Part shown: piece after piece, positions 17,531 through 26,809 of the stretch
How the letters are laid out: each line of letters starts with the position of its first letter
Position numbering within the stretch: the stretch's first letter is position 1
DNA from: Bifidobacterium sp.
Lineage (GTDB): Bacteria > Actinomycetota > Actinomycetes > Actinomycetales > Bifidobacteriaceae
Direction of reading: 5' to 3'
Length of the DNA stretch: 64,000 nt
NCBI GenBank assembly: GCA_024104275.1
Contig: JAGGHK010000001.1
Location: 62,001-126,000, forward strand
Notes under the pieces: generated by a model
The model's input: the letters and a program-made list of their open reading frames with translations, nothing else
Databases searched by the model: none
Told to the model about the DNA's origin: nothing
Made by a program: the position numbers and the translations under genes

Positions 17531-18878
17531 GGGTTATAGGCCAAAAAACGTGTCTCTAGTCGGTGGCGTTGGGGTATCTCTGGTCGGGGTGCGGAATTCG
17601 TTCCAGTCGATGCCGGTGCCCCAGGTGGGTTCGCCGGTGGTGGCGAGCCTGCCGGCGGGCGAGTGCTCCCATGCCTGCCTGTTGAGTTCCTCTATCCGCT
17701 CATCGGTGAGGCAGTGGCTGGCGAGCCATGCGCAGGATTCCGGTGCCGGGGTGTGCATGTGGCACCACCAGCAGATGGCTTTGATCTCTCGGATCAGGGA
17801 GAGGCCGTTGTGGCTTCGGAGCATGTCGCGCAGCCGGCGGTTCCATGACTCGCAGAGGTTGTTGGTGGGCGGTATCGGCTCGCCGCACCGGCCCTCGAGA
17901 TCGATGAACGTGTCCATGACATGCTCGGAGATGCGGCGCCGGATCATGGCGCGTGCGCGCACTAGCCTCCGGTGGGCGTCGGCGATGGTGCCGTCGCCGT
18001 ACTCGCTTTTCTCGTCCAGGAACCCCTTGTGCCTCTGCTCCCACTGGTTGTAGTCCACGAGCCGGTCGCGCATCATCGCCTCGCTGTTGACGCGGCTGAG
18101 CCGCTGCGCCGGCTTAGCAGCTCCCTGCCGGCCTTCAGCCTGGGCCGTTTGCCGGTCAGGACGGTGATGTTCATGCAGATGTGGAACAACAGGCAGCGCT
18201 GCATCCGGGTCCCCGGCCACACCGTCCTCATGGCCTTGCCGATGCCGTTGCCGCCGTCGCAGACCGGCACCCTGGGCGCGCGGATCTGGCGCATGAGCGC
18301 GGCCCACGAGGCGCTCGACTCGCTGCGGGCGACGTGCCAGCCGACCACGTGGCCGCCGGCGATGGCGATCAGCGCGACGGCCCGCCGGTGCAGCCGGATC
18401 CCGTCGGCGTGCACCACGTCGTACCGTTTTGCGGGCAGCGGCACGGGCGGGTTCAGCGACCACATCAGCAGGTTGTGCCGTCGCAGCGTGCGCGCTGAGA
18501 CGGCCGACGCCTCCCGCTGCGTGTCCTTGGAGAACAGCCAGGCCAGGCCTTTCCCGAGGTCGGCGGCGCCGTCGTCGCGTCTCTGGGTGGACGAGGCGCC
18601 GCACCTTCCGCACCGCCACCGGATGCGTCCCGAGCTGTTCCGTCCGTTCCGTTTCATCGTGTTGCCGCACTCGGCGCAAATCGGGTTGTTCATGGCATCC
18701 ATGGAACACGGCCAACTCGAACACCCGCAAGCCCTTGCGCCGCAACGGCCCAGACCCCATTCCGGACACGTTTTCTGGCCGGCCCCGAGTTCACCACCCG
18801 ACCAACTCGAACACCCGCGAAAGCAGACGGGACAACCCCTCACACCCTAAAACAGACACGTTTTTTGGCCTATAACCC
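17531..18878 (-). mobile_element. IS1249-like insertion sequence (IS256 family)
   Basis: A 1,348-bp element bounded by perfect 25-bp inverted repeats at 17531-17555 and 18854-18878. The outer end reads GGGTTATAGGCC and the inner part CAAAAAACGTGTCT. It encodes one transposase, read on the minus strand, now split by a frameshift. I see no 8-bp target duplication: the left flank is GAAATGTT and the right flank CACATCAG. That suggests a deletion at one side or an old, rearranged insertion. It sits just after tRNA-Arg and its right end abuts a truncated reading frame. Confidence 0.85.
17534..18702 (-). pseudogene. IS1249-family transposase, frameshifted
   Basis: The N-terminal part (from 18702 or 18693) has a zinc-ribbon (ICAECGNTMKRNG, then WRCGRCGAS). 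It is followed by a DDE-type core with HADGIRLHRRAVALIAIAGG and VPVCDGGNGIGKAM, where the first two catalytic Asp are likely. Reading stops at 18073 in that frame. The C-terminal part continues in another frame (LSRVNSEAMMRDRLVDYN to the stop at 17534) and contains the NNLCESWNRRLRDM block. Adding one A to the AA at 18114-18115 joins RELL to KPAQRLSRV in one frame, so a single-base deletion is the simplest explanation. The last residues (TFFGL) are encoded inside the left inverted repeat. A programmed frameshift is not excluded, but no classical slippery heptamer is evident. Confidence 0.8.
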
Positions 18879-18881
18879 CAC

Positions 18882-19061
18882 ATCAGTCTCGGAATCAGTG
18901 AAGGCCGGCTTGCCGCCATGCTCCTCGCCTGGCTGCTGAGTGCTCTCATCGCATGGCATCGTACATGGAAAGAGGAGCCGATCATGCGTCATCGCAAAGC
19001 CGAGGTTGAAAGCGACGAAATGAACGGCGCCAGTCATTTGCAACGCAAAGCGGTACGCTGA
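18882..19061 (+). pseudogene. C-terminal gene remnant cut off by the insertion element
   Basis: An open stretch of 59 codons runs from the edge of the IS inverted repeat to a TGA. It has no start of its own, and a stop lies just inside the IS in the same frame. It reads ISLGISEGRLAAMLLAWL then SALIAWHRTWKEEPIMRH, a hydrophobic helix followed by a charged tail, like the end of a membrane protein. Family not recognised. It is probably the 3' end of a gene whose 5' part was lost when the IS arrived. Confidence 0.3.
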
Positions 19062-19470
19062 ACCAGCTGTGGGCGGTGAAACGTGTCCGTTGACGACACG
19101 GTTTGGTGTATCCGAAGTGATGTCGTGCCTGGCCATTTATCCGGTGCCGTCGACCGACAAACCGTTTGCCACCCCGCAAAGCCGCGAGCTCGCGCATTTC
19201 GTGATGCCTTTGCTACGTGCTTTTGGTGGTCGTGTTGGTGCTGTCGAGCGGCCTGATTGCCCTGCTTCCGTTCTCTGATGGGTGGCCGTCTTCGGTTGTG
19301 GGACTTTGCGCCATCGCCGATGTCGGGCCGGAGAAGGCTTACAGGTTGTCGGCGTGTGAAAGAATGTATACATCAGACATCGGTTTTGTACCATTGCCGC
19401 GAAACCGATGTAAATGCATGTCATGGTTGGTTGTCTTGCGGATAGCCTGCAAATAAAGAGAAGGTGCGAA
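19062..19470. other. Intergenic gap upstream of the LOG-family gene
   Basis: About 400 bp. Reading frames here are short, uncoded by any recognisable family, and lack good ribosome binding sites. It presumably carries the promoter of the downstream gene and decayed sequence from the disrupted locus. Confidence 0.4.
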
Positions 19471-20325
19471 ATGAGTGAGGAAGCAAACGGACGTTCGCCG
19501 CTGGGCGAGACGCATCGCAGCGGATCGGTGCTGATGCGCGGGTCGATGATCCCCAAACAGACCCCGGATCAGGCGTTGCTCGGATCTTCCGACGAGGATG
19601 TGAATGAGGGCGAAACGGCTGCTGACGGTACAGAAAACGTATTGCAATCTGGCGAAAGTGCAGGACATAAAAGCGGATTGAAAAACCCGAAAAACAAGGA
19701 TTGGCGGCATGGCGACCCTTGGCGGGTGCTACGTATCCAATCGGAATTCGTGGAGGGCTTCGACGCGCTTGCGGATTTGGGCCGGGCGTTGTGTGTATTC
19801 GGTTCGGCACGCGTGAAAGAAGACGAGCCAGAATATCGTCAGGCCATGCGTATGGGCGAAATGGCTGCGCAGAACGGAATTACCGTCATCACTGGCGGCG
19901 GGCCGGGCATCATGGAGGCCGCCAACCGTGGGGCTGCCGAGGCCGGTGGGGTTTCGGTCGGTCTTGGCATCGAGTTGCCTCACGAGGAAGGGCTCAACCA
20001 GTGGGTGAACCTCGGGATGAACTTCCGCTACTTCTTCGTACGCAAGATGATGTTCGTCAAGTATTCCTCGGCGCTGATCGTCTGCCCGGGTGGTTTCGGC
20101 ACGCTTGACGAGATGTTCGAGATTTTGACGCTGGTACAGACCGGCAAAACCTCGCCCAAGCCGGTGGTGCTGTTCGATACGCAGTACTGGAAGGGCCTGT
20201 TCGATTGGGTGCAGGGGCCGATGCTCGATCGCGGATTGATTTCGAGAGAGGACTTGAAGAAGGTGCAGTTCACCGATGATCCCGAGGAAGCGGTGCGGCT
20301 GGCAATCGGCGGGATGACGAAATAG
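19471..20325 (+). CDS. LOG-family protein (TIGR00730; nucleoside-monophosphate phosphoribohydrolase type)
   Basis: Rossmann-fold protein of about 284 residues, of the LOG group that releases free base from cytokinin-like nucleoside 5'-monophosphates; many bacterial members are annotated as lysine decarboxylase in error. Diagnostic motifs are GGGPGIMEAANRGAAEAGG near residue 145 and PGGFGTLDEMFEIL near residue 205. The N-terminal 75 or so residues are hydrophilic and not part of the fold. I chose ATG 19471 (AGAGAAGGTG upstream) over the upstream ATG at 19414. The true substrate in bacteria is often unknown. Confidence 0.87.
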   Translation: MSEEANGRSPLGETHRSGSVLMRGSMIPKQTPDQALLGSSDEDVNEGETAADGTENVLQSGESAGHKSGLKNPKNKDWRHGDPWRVLRIQSEFVEGFDALADLGRALCVFGSARVKEDEPEYRQAMRMGEMAAQNGITVITGGGPGIMEAANRGAAEAGGVSVGLGIELPHEEGLNQWVNLGMNFRYFFVRKMMFVKYSSALIVCPGGFGTLDEMFEILTLVQTGKTSPKPVVLFDTQYWKGLFDWVQGPMLDRGLISREDLKKVQFTDDPEEAVRLAIGGMTK

Positions 20326-20331
20326 CTGGAT

Positions 20332-20976
20332 TCAGCGTTTGACGGCAATCAGCATGCCGGTGCCTGTCGGGGTCAGCGCCTGTTCGAAGCGTTCGTCGTC
20401 TTCGACGTTGGTGAGCAGGGCCTGCATAGCCTCTGCCTTGCCGTCGCCGGGGTAGGCCAGACCTGACATGTCGGTGAAGATGATGCGGCCGCCGACTTTC
20501 AGGAGATTCGCCGCCTCAACGAATGAAGGCGCATAGTTCGAGGCGACGCCGGAGACGACGATGAGGTCGTAGGTACCGGCGTTCAGGCGCGGCAGGAAGA
20601 CGGTCGGGGAGGTGTTGACGGCACGCAGCGTGGTGCGGTTGTCCACGGAATCGGAGATATCCGCGAAAAGGCTGCGAATCATCGTGATGCCTCGGGCTGA
20701 GGAATCGACCGCCGTCAGCTGTCCGGCGCCGCCCAGGCCTTCCACCAATTGCAGGGCTTCGACGATCGATCCGGTGCCGATGCTGATGATGGAGGTGGCG
20801 TTGAGCGTGCGGGTGATGAAACGCAGCAGATTGGCCTGTGCCGCGGAACCTTGAGGAAGCTTGGCCTTTTCGGCATCGGCGCGGGCCTTGCGAAGCACGT
20901 CGCTTTCAAGGCTGAGCGCGTGGGTTTCGACCATTTCCCAAACCTTGGCCATATTCGTGTATGTCGTCTTGTTCAT
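20332..20976 (-). CDS. O-methyltransferase-like SAM-dependent methyltransferase
   Basis: Predicted class I methyltransferase of the O-methyltransferase (catechol/caffeoyl-CoA) type, 214 residues. SAM-binding motif I is SIISIGTGSIVEALQLVEGL near residue 63, followed by GQLTAVDSSARGI (acidic residue after strand 2). Motif post-I reads YDLIVVSGVASNY near residue 135, and LLKVGGRIIFTDM follows. The usual metal-binding Asp is replaced in part, since the strand-4 DLIVVSG has no DxD. The start ATG at 20976 is preceded by AGGGTGG. It is convergent with the LOG-family gene (6 bp between stops). Substrate unknown. Confidence 0.75.
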   Translation of the reverse strand: MNKTTYTNMAKVWEMVETHALSLESDVLRKARADAEKAKLPQGSAAQANLLRFITRTLNATSIISIGTGSIVEALQLVEGLGGAGQLTAVDSSARGITMIRSLFADISDSVDNRTTLRAVNTSPTVFLPRLNAGTYDLIVVSGVASNYAPSFVEAANLLKVGGRIIFTDMSGLAYPGDGKAEAMQALLTNVEDDERFEQALTPTGTGMLIAVKR

Positions 20977-21260
20977 GATTCCACCCTGTACTTCTGCTGT
21001 TTTGTCGCGTATAGCGGCCACCGATTACTGGTTTTCATGATACGGCGAGCAATCGCCAAACCGTGATCCCGTCGGTTCGACGGTAATCGAACTTGAATTA
21101 TCGGAACACAATATATCTCATTCACGTGTATGTGGGTTGGCGCTGTGTGTCCAAAGGGATAGGTCGTGATTCCCGAGCGAACCCGAAATTTCGATGAGCC
21201 GGCATGGATGATGCTTTGCTCGGTATCTCGAAAAGGTTTCGGTTGTCTGTCGGTGGGAAG

Positions 21261-22337
21261 TCAGCTCTGATGATTCTTGACGCGTTCGGTGAGCTGCCAC
21301 ATTTCCTCGCCGACGTCGATGCCACGGGGGCACTCGCGACTGCAGGCACGCACGGATTGGCAGGCGGTGATGCCGTCGGCCGTGGCGATGGCATCGAGCC
21401 GCTCGTCTGTGGCGTTGTCGCGCGAATCGTTGATGAACCGTGAAGACGCGATGAGTGCCGCCGGGCCGATGAAGGCCTCTCCGCCGGCATAGACCGGGCA
21501 GCTGCCTTCGCATACGCCGCAGGAAATGCAGTTGCTCAGAAGCTCATAGCGCTTAAGTTCTTCGGGCTTCTGCAGGTATTCGAACATGTCGATTTTGCCG
21601 TCTTTGGTGCGGGCCAGCTTGCCGTCCGCCTTCAAATACGGCTCGAGCTTTTTGATCTGGTTCATCATCTGGTCGATGTCGACGATGAGGTCGCGAAGCA
21701 CCGGGAAGCCGGGAAGAGGCGCGATTTCGATGACGGTGGGATTCGATGGCGTGTTTTGACTCGTTGGTGAGTTGCTCTGGTCGTTGGGGTCGTTGGTGTT
21801 GCCGAAATTACTTGTGGTGGAATCTATGCGTGAGGCAGTGTCATTTGCGGAGATCGTTTCGGCATTGGTTTCGGAAATACTGTCGTCGGCCACATTTTTC
21901 GTAGTTCCGGTGGGGCGAAACCCCTTATTGGCCATTGCTTTTGCGCCATCGGTTTGGTTTGTTTCCGGCCTGGCATAATCCTCGATTTTGGCGGTGCACA
22001 GCAGTGTCGGCGTGCCGTTGATGGACACCGCGTCGGAGCCACAGATGCCGTGACCGCACGAATAGCGGAACTCCAGCGTCGGGTCGATGTTGCGTTTGAT
22101 GTCGAGAAGGATGTCGAGTACGGTCTGGCCAGGATGTGCTTCAATGTTGTAATCTTGCGTGAAATGCTTGCCGCGGATGCGACGACGTGATGGCGATGAG
22201 CCGAACGGGCTGCTCCCTCGTGCCTTGCCGCCGAACGGACTCGAGGAATGACGGCGGGCATGCTCGCGTTCTGGTGCCGGTGTGAATCTTTGGATTCGTA
22301 TGGTCACTTTCATGCCGTGCATTGCATCTTCACTCAT
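21261..22337 (-). CDS. sdhB: Succinate dehydrogenase/fumarate reductase iron-sulfur subunit
   Basis: Electron-transfer subunit carrying three iron-sulfur clusters, about 358 residues. The N-terminal ferredoxin domain has the [2Fe-2S] site YSCGHGICGSD (third position Asp, as in E. coli SdhB) and a later Cys in PTLLC. The C-terminal domain has CISCGVCEGSCPVY and CRACSREC-type motifs (CQSVRACSRECPRG) for the [4Fe-4S] and [3Fe-4S] clusters. An insert of about 85 residues rich in Asn, Ser, Thr and Asp (bases about 21725-21985) interrupts the junction between the two domains, where other SdhB proteins run straight through. The start is uncertain (22337 or 22313). It follows sdhA at 168 bp. No sdhC or sdhD is visible. 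Confidence 0.9.
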   Translation of the reverse strand: MSEDAMHGMKVTIRIQRFTPAPEREHARRHSSSPFGGKARGSSPFGSSPSRRRIRGKHFTQDYNIEAHPGQTVLDILLDIKRNIDPTLEFRYSCGHGICGSDAVSINGTPTLLCTAKIEDYARPETNQTDGAKAMANKGFRPTGTTKNVADDSISETNAETISANDTASRIDSTTSNFGNTNDPNDQSNSPTSQNTPSNPTVIEIAPLPGFPVLRDLIVDIDQMMNQIKKLEPYLKADGKLARTKDGKIDMFEYLQKPEELKRYELLSNCISCGVCEGSCPVYAGGEAFIGPAALIASSRFINDSRDNATDERLDAIATADGITACQSVRACSRECPRGIDVGEEMWQLTERVKNHQS

Positions 22338-22505
22338 TGCCACTGCCCTCGTTGTCTGCTTTCGTCTGCCAGTCTGCCACAAACCGTGGCCTGATGCCTC
22401 GGCCGTCTGCCGTAAACCCTCACCCGTGGTGTCACCCATCCGCTGTCAACTTGATTCTGCTGGTATCGGTTGGCCACCCGTGAACCTCGCTTTGCCGAAT
22501 CGGTT

Positions 22506-24530
22506 CTAATATGCACGTGATTTCGGCGGCATATCAACGATATGAACCGGTTGCCAAGACACTTTGCCGCTGGTGTCGGCCATGGAATGGTTCAGGAAAT
22601 GTTCGTCGTCACGTTGCGGGAAATCGGTGCGGGCGAACGCTCCACGGGATTCATGCCGTGCGGCCGAAGCGTCGAGCATCGCCTGTGCCAGCTCGATGAG
22701 GTTGTCGACCTCCCATATCGCCGTGAGCTCATGGTTGAAGGCCGTAGCATCCGAATGCGTTCGCAACTTTTTGGCGCGAGGAAGCAGTTCGTCGGCGATG
22801 GTCTGCTGCGCCTTGGTGATGCTGCCGGCATCGCATCTCACCGCGACCGCGCGTTCCATGGTCGTGCCGAGGTCGGCCAACAGCTGGTAGGGGTTGTCGT
22901 TATTGGCATCCGGCTTATTGCTGGCTGCATCGTTTGCGGTCGGTGAATCGCTTTGGCTGGCGCCCTGCTCGGCTGATACCGAGGCGTCACCAATGTTGTT
23001 GTCGGCCTCGCCGGTGTGCTGTTCACTTGACAGCGACGCGATTTCAGTATCGCTGATGGCTTCGGCAGCGGTGTTGTCGTTTGTTGATGATGTCAATAAG
23101 GTTTTGATTGACTGTTGGCGCTTGTCTGCTGCCAGTTTTGTGGCATTCCGGCTTTCGGTATCGGTAGATTGTTCGTCGGCACCTGCCATATCGTTCTCTT
23201 CACTGGCGATGCTTTGCGCCATGGATTCGCCGGCACGCGTGCCGAACAGACAGGCGTCGAGCAGGCTGTTGCCGCCCAAACGGTTCGCGCCATGGACACT
23301 GACACAGGAGCATTCACCGGCCGCATAGAGCCCACGCACGATATCGCGCTTGCCGTCCTGCCAACGATAGACCTCACCGTCGGTGGTGATGGGAATGCCG
23401 CCCATGGTGTAATGCGCTGTGGGTTTCACGGCCACCCAATCCTTGCTTGGGTCAAGTCCTGCATAATCGTGGATGGTCTCGACCACTTGGGGCAGCACTT
23501 CCTGCATATGTTCCTTGTCGATTCCCGTCATATCAAGCCAGACGCAGTCTTTGGGGCCGTTCGGATCCTTTGGATCGGCCACACCGCGCCCTGCGTCGAC
23601 TTCGGCCATGATGGAACGGCTGACCACGTCACGTGCCGCCAGATCCTTGTGTTCCGGGGCATAGCGGGCCATGAACGCCTCTCCGTCGGCGTTGCGCAGG
23701 ATGCCGCCTTCACCGCGTGAGGCTTCGGAAAGCAGGATGCCGGTATGCGCAAGTCCTGTGGGGTGGAACTGTACGAATTCAGAATCCTCGAGTTGCAGCC
23801 CGGCCTTCAGCGCCAGCGCCATGCCGTCACCGGTGAGGTCCCAAGAGTTCGAAGTCGTGTGGAACAGCCGTCCAGCGCCACCCGTCGCCACCAGCACGTT
23901 ACGGGATGCGATGGTGTGTGTTTTGCCGGTGTGGGTGTCAAACGCGACCACGCCGCAAGCCTTGTCTTTTTTGTCATTCAAGACTAGATCAGTGACGTAC
24001 CATTCTTCGGCGAACTGCACGCCTTCGCCGATGCACTGCTGCCACAACGCGTAGAGGATCTGATGGCCGATGCGGTCGGCCGCGTAGGCCGCGCGCTTGA
24101 TTGGGGCCTTGCCGTAATCCTTGGTGTGTCCGCCGAACTTGCGCTGGGCGATATGCCCGTCCTTGGTTCGCGAAAACGCGACGCCGCTACGTTCGAGGTT
24201 GACCACGGTCTGTGGGGCGTATTGTGCCAGTATTTTGACTGCGTCCTGATCAGCCAGCCAATCGCCGCCTTTGACGGTGTCGTAATAATGCCAGTGCCAA
24301 TCGTCGTGTTCGATGTTGCCGAGGCTTGCCGCGATGCCGCCTTCCGCGGAACCGGTGTGCGAACGCAATGCCTGCAGTTTCGAGATGACCAGAAGCTTCG
24401 GGCTATGGCTTTCCGCCTTCATTTCCTTGCCTTTATCGGATCGCAGGATTCCCAGTGCCGCCGACAATCCGGCAGCCCCCGCACCGATGATCACCGCATC
24501 GTACATGTCTTCAACTTGCTCTGGACTCAT
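22506..24530 (-). CDS. sdhA: Succinate dehydrogenase/fumarate reductase flavoprotein subunit
   Basis: Flavoprotein catalysing succinate-fumarate interconversion, about 674 residues. The FAD-binding glycine motif is VIIGAGAAGLSAALG near residue 13. The His for covalent FAD lies in LRSHTGSAEGGIAAS. Downstream blocks include FHPTGL, GEGGILRNADGEAFM, PTAHYTMGGIPIT and LYAAGECSCVSVHGANRLGGNSLL. A roughly 110-residue insert (bases about 22900-23215) of Asn/Ser/Thr/Asp-rich low complexity separates the FAD domain from the C-terminal helical domain. I chose ATG 24530 (MSPEQVEDMYDAV) as start. With sdhB this gives the catalytic dimer but no membrane anchor, so the enzyme may act as a soluble fumarate reductase. 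Confidence 0.92.
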   Translation of the reverse strand: MSPEQVEDMYDAVIIGAGAAGLSAALGILRSDKGKEMKAESHSPKLLVISKLQALRSHTGSAEGGIAASLGNIEHDDWHWHYYDTVKGGDWLADQDAVKILAQYAPQTVVNLERSGVAFSRTKDGHIAQRKFGGHTKDYGKAPIKRAAYAADRIGHQILYALWQQCIGEGVQFAEEWYVTDLVLNDKKDKACGVVAFDTHTGKTHTIASRNVLVATGGAGRLFHTTSNSWDLTGDGMALALKAGLQLEDSEFVQFHPTGLAHTGILLSEASRGEGGILRNADGEAFMARYAPEHKDLAARDVVSRSIMAEVDAGRGVADPKDPNGPKDCVWLDMTGIDKEHMQEVLPQVVETIHDYAGLDPSKDWVAVKPTAHYTMGGIPITTDGEVYRWQDGKRDIVRGLYAAGECSCVSVHGANRLGGNSLLDACLFGTRAGESMAQSIASEENDMAGADEQSTDTESRNATKLAADKRQQSIKTLLTSSTNDNTAAEAISDTEIASLSSEQHTGEADNNIGDASVSAEQGASQSDSPTANDAASNKPDANNDNPYQLLADLGTTMERAVAVRCDAGSITKAQQTIADELLPRAKKLRTHSDATAFNHELTAIWEVDNLIELAQAMLDASAARHESRGAFARTDFPQRDDEHFLNHSMADTSGKVSWQPVHIVDMPPKSRAY

Positions 24531-24624
24531 ACCCCGATTATGGCACAAGGCCAGCAAGAGCATTGTGCAGAAGCGAGGTAGGTGAGCTCTTCCCTTGTGG
24601 GTGAGGCACTCGTACCATGGGGGT

Positions 24625-24969
24625 ATGAGCACAACATTCAATGCGCTGGTCTACGATGTCGTCAGGAAAATCCCTGAGGGCAAGGTGGCCACGTACGGTC
24701 AGGTGGCGGCGCTCGCGGGCAATCCACGCAACGCGAGGTTCGTGGGCTATGCCCTACATTCGAACCCTGAACCGGGTGTGATTCCGTGCCATCGTGTGGT
24801 CTTCCGCGACGGTTCGCTGGCACCGGGCTTCGCGTTCGGCGGCCCGGACCGCCAGAGGGCGTTGCTTGAGGATGAGGGCGTGTCATTTCTGCCTCCTGCG
24901 CCCAAGCATGAGAACGCCGGCGAAGAAGGCTGGGTCGTTGATATGAAGCGTTGCCAGTGGCAGTGCTGA
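24625..24969 (+). CDS. MGMT-family (alkyltransferase-like) DNA-repair protein
   Basis: Short protein (114 residues) with the methylated-DNA-protein cysteine methyltransferase domain. Marks are RKIPEGKVATYGQVAALAGNPRNARFVG (helix-turn-helix with the arginine finger), then IPCHRVVFRDG. The active-site Cys of PCHRV is kept, unlike alkyltransferase-like proteins that carry Trp there. Lacking the N-terminal domain of Ogt/Ada, it resembles short bacterial family members. The ATG at 24625 is 30 bp past an upstream ATG and preceded by a weak GGGGGT. It is divergent from sdhA, 94 bp between starts. Confidence 0.8.
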   Translation: MSTTFNALVYDVVRKIPEGKVATYGQVAALAGNPRNARFVGYALHSNPEPGVIPCHRVVFRDGSLAPGFAFGGPDRQRALLEDEGVSFLPPAPKHENAGEEGWVVDMKRCQWQC

Positions 24970-25156
24970 GGCTGTTTTGAGGACTGTGTGGTTCGATTCC
25001 ATTGATCTTCCTTAGTTTCATGGGATTGATGTGGGTGGAGATTAAGTGAGTGCTGGCTGTTACGGTTCGGCAGGATTATGAATTCTTTCGTTGCATCTCA
25101 TGAAATATGAGATGACAAGGAATTTTCTTATGCCTGGACTTAGATCCGGGGATAAG

Positions 25157-26809
25157 TTATGGGTTATCTGCTTTCCTGCGGTTGTTGCCGACAATTTGGA
25201 CCATGCCTGATTGAAGCCGAATAATGCCATATAGCTCCATCTCTCCGAGCTCACTCTCCAACCTGCCGATGCTCCATGAAGTGGCTTTTTGTGTCGCCGT
25301 ATTTGCATGGTTTTGCGCGTTCGATTGGTGTTTGTCGGCAGGCCTTGGCGTATTGAGCATCGCCAGGATGGCCTCGTGCGTGGCCGCATTGCCTTGCCGC
25401 CTGCAACGGCGAATGGCACTCAACACCTCCTGTTGCAAGGCGGTGGGTTCGTCTGCGGGCGCTGTCGGCAGTGAGATGGGCCGGTTGGATGTACTGTGCC
25501 TCGTCTCTGAGTTTCCTTGAGCGGGCTGTGAAGTCTCGGAGCCGCTCGGCAAGGGGACTTGCAAAGCAATGACTGTTTGATTGGGGTTTGCATCATCAGA
25601 TTGCCGCCGCGGTTGATCAATGGATTCATGGCTTTCCTTTCCGACGTTGGTGGATGGCGAAGATATTGCCTTGGTTGCTTGGTTTCCTGCCGTTTCAGCG
25701 TCGGCAGGAGTTGTCGTCGTTTCGTTAATATGTATTACCTTCGGCGCATGGCCCTGATGACAGATTTCGTCGATGGCATTGACCGAGGTAAGGATGATGG
25801 CGCGATGGTCGTGGATGAGCCAATTGCAGCCGGTGTTGCCCGGAATATTGATGTTGCCGGGAGCGGCATAAACCTCACGTCCCAGCTCCGCCGCCCAATT
25901 GGCGGTGTTCAGCGCTCCCGAGCGACTGCGCGCCTGTGCCACGACCACGGTGGAGGCCAAAGCGGCGATGATGCGGTTGCGCAGGAGGAACCGCCGAGCT
26001 TCGGGAATCGTGTCTGGGCACAACTCGCTGATGAGTGCGCCGTTATTAGCTTTGATACGGTCGAATAGGGGCTGGTTACGTTCGGGGCCGATATGATTGA
26101 GACCTCCGGCGAAGACGGCTACGGTTCGTCCGCTTTCGTTTTCGCCAAGACCGCTCATGGCATCCAGTGCTCCCCAGTGAGCGGCGGCATCAATGCCGAA
26201 GGCTCCGCCGGAGATGACCAAGTGCCCTTGTTCCGCAGCCTTTTTGGCGATGGTTTTGGCCACATACCGACCGTAATCGTCCGCTCCGCGTGAGCCTACG
26301 ACGGCCAGCGGTTGTGGACAGCTCGCCAAAGCCGCAGGATTGCCGATGCCCCAGAGACACAGTGGCGAGGCCCACTCCTTTCTGATGGAAAGATCGTCGA
26401 GCTGGCTCGGCCAGTATGGGCTGGACGGCCCTATGATCCACTGCGACCCGTTTACTGTGAAAAAGTCTTCAAGTTCTTCTTTATTGTTGGAAGGCAGTTG
26501 ATGCAGCCGTTCCCGCCAGTGTTGCAGCCCATGATGGAACGAGCTCATACCCCGTGCGTTGACTTTTCGGCCCCATTTGGCCGTTCCCGTGGCGAAAACC
26601 TCGTCAAGTTTGTTGCGGTTGTGGCTGCCGCCCTTATCGTCGGCGATTAGGCTCAAGGCGGTGACGGCGTCGCCGGCCCCTTTGATGGTGGCGAACAGCA
26701 AGGCGTCGGCGCTGTCGATACAGAAAGTAAGAATGGCTCGGGCCAATGTGTCCTCATCGAGAGACGTCGGTGGGGTTGCGGAGGGAATGGCAATGCTGTC
26801 GCTCATCAT
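25157..26809 (-). CDS. dprA: DNA-processing protein DprA
   Basis: Binds single-stranded DNA and loads RecA in transformation, 550 residues against the usual 300-400. The Rossmann core holds AVVGSRGADDYGR near residue 165, then VISGGAFGIDAAAHWGAL and TVAVFAGGLNHIGPERN, and later VVVAQARSRSGALNTANWAAELGREVYAAPG. A long Asn/Ser/Thr-rich linker (bases about 25455-25735) separates the core from a C-terminal winged-helix-like region (PADEPTALQQEVLSAIRRC and onward). Its start overlaps the end of yifB by 4 bp. With yraN and yifB it forms the widespread three-gene operon. Confidence 0.9.
   Translation of the reverse strand: MMSDSIAIPSATPPTSLDEDTLARAILTFCIDSADALLFATIKGAGDAVTALSLIADDKGGSHNRNKLDEVFATGTAKWGRKVNARGMSSFHHGLQHWRERLHQLPSNNKEELEDFFTVNGSQWIIGPSSPYWPSQLDDLSIRKEWASPLCLWGIGNPAALASCPQPLAVVGSRGADDYGRYVAKTIAKKAAEQGHLVISGGAFGIDAAAHWGALDAMSGLGENESGRTVAVFAGGLNHIGPERNQPLFDRIKANNGALISELCPDTIPEARRFLLRNRIIAALASTVVVAQARSRSGALNTANWAAELGREVYAAPGNINIPGNTGCNWLIHDHRAIILTSVNAIDEICHQGHAPKVIHINETTTTPADAETAGNQATKAISSPSTNVGKESHESIDQPRRQSDDANPNQTVIALQVPLPSGSETSQPAQGNSETRHSTSNRPISLPTAPADEPTALQQEVLSAIRRCRRQGNAATHEAILAMLNTPRPADKHQSNAQNHANTATQKATSWSIGRLESELGEMELYGIIRLQSGMVQIVGNNRRKADNP

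Noticed and set aside
18110..18120. Programmed ribosomal frameshift in the transposase
   Set aside because: No classical slippery heptamer is visible and a one-base change gives a normal single frame; kept only as an alternative.
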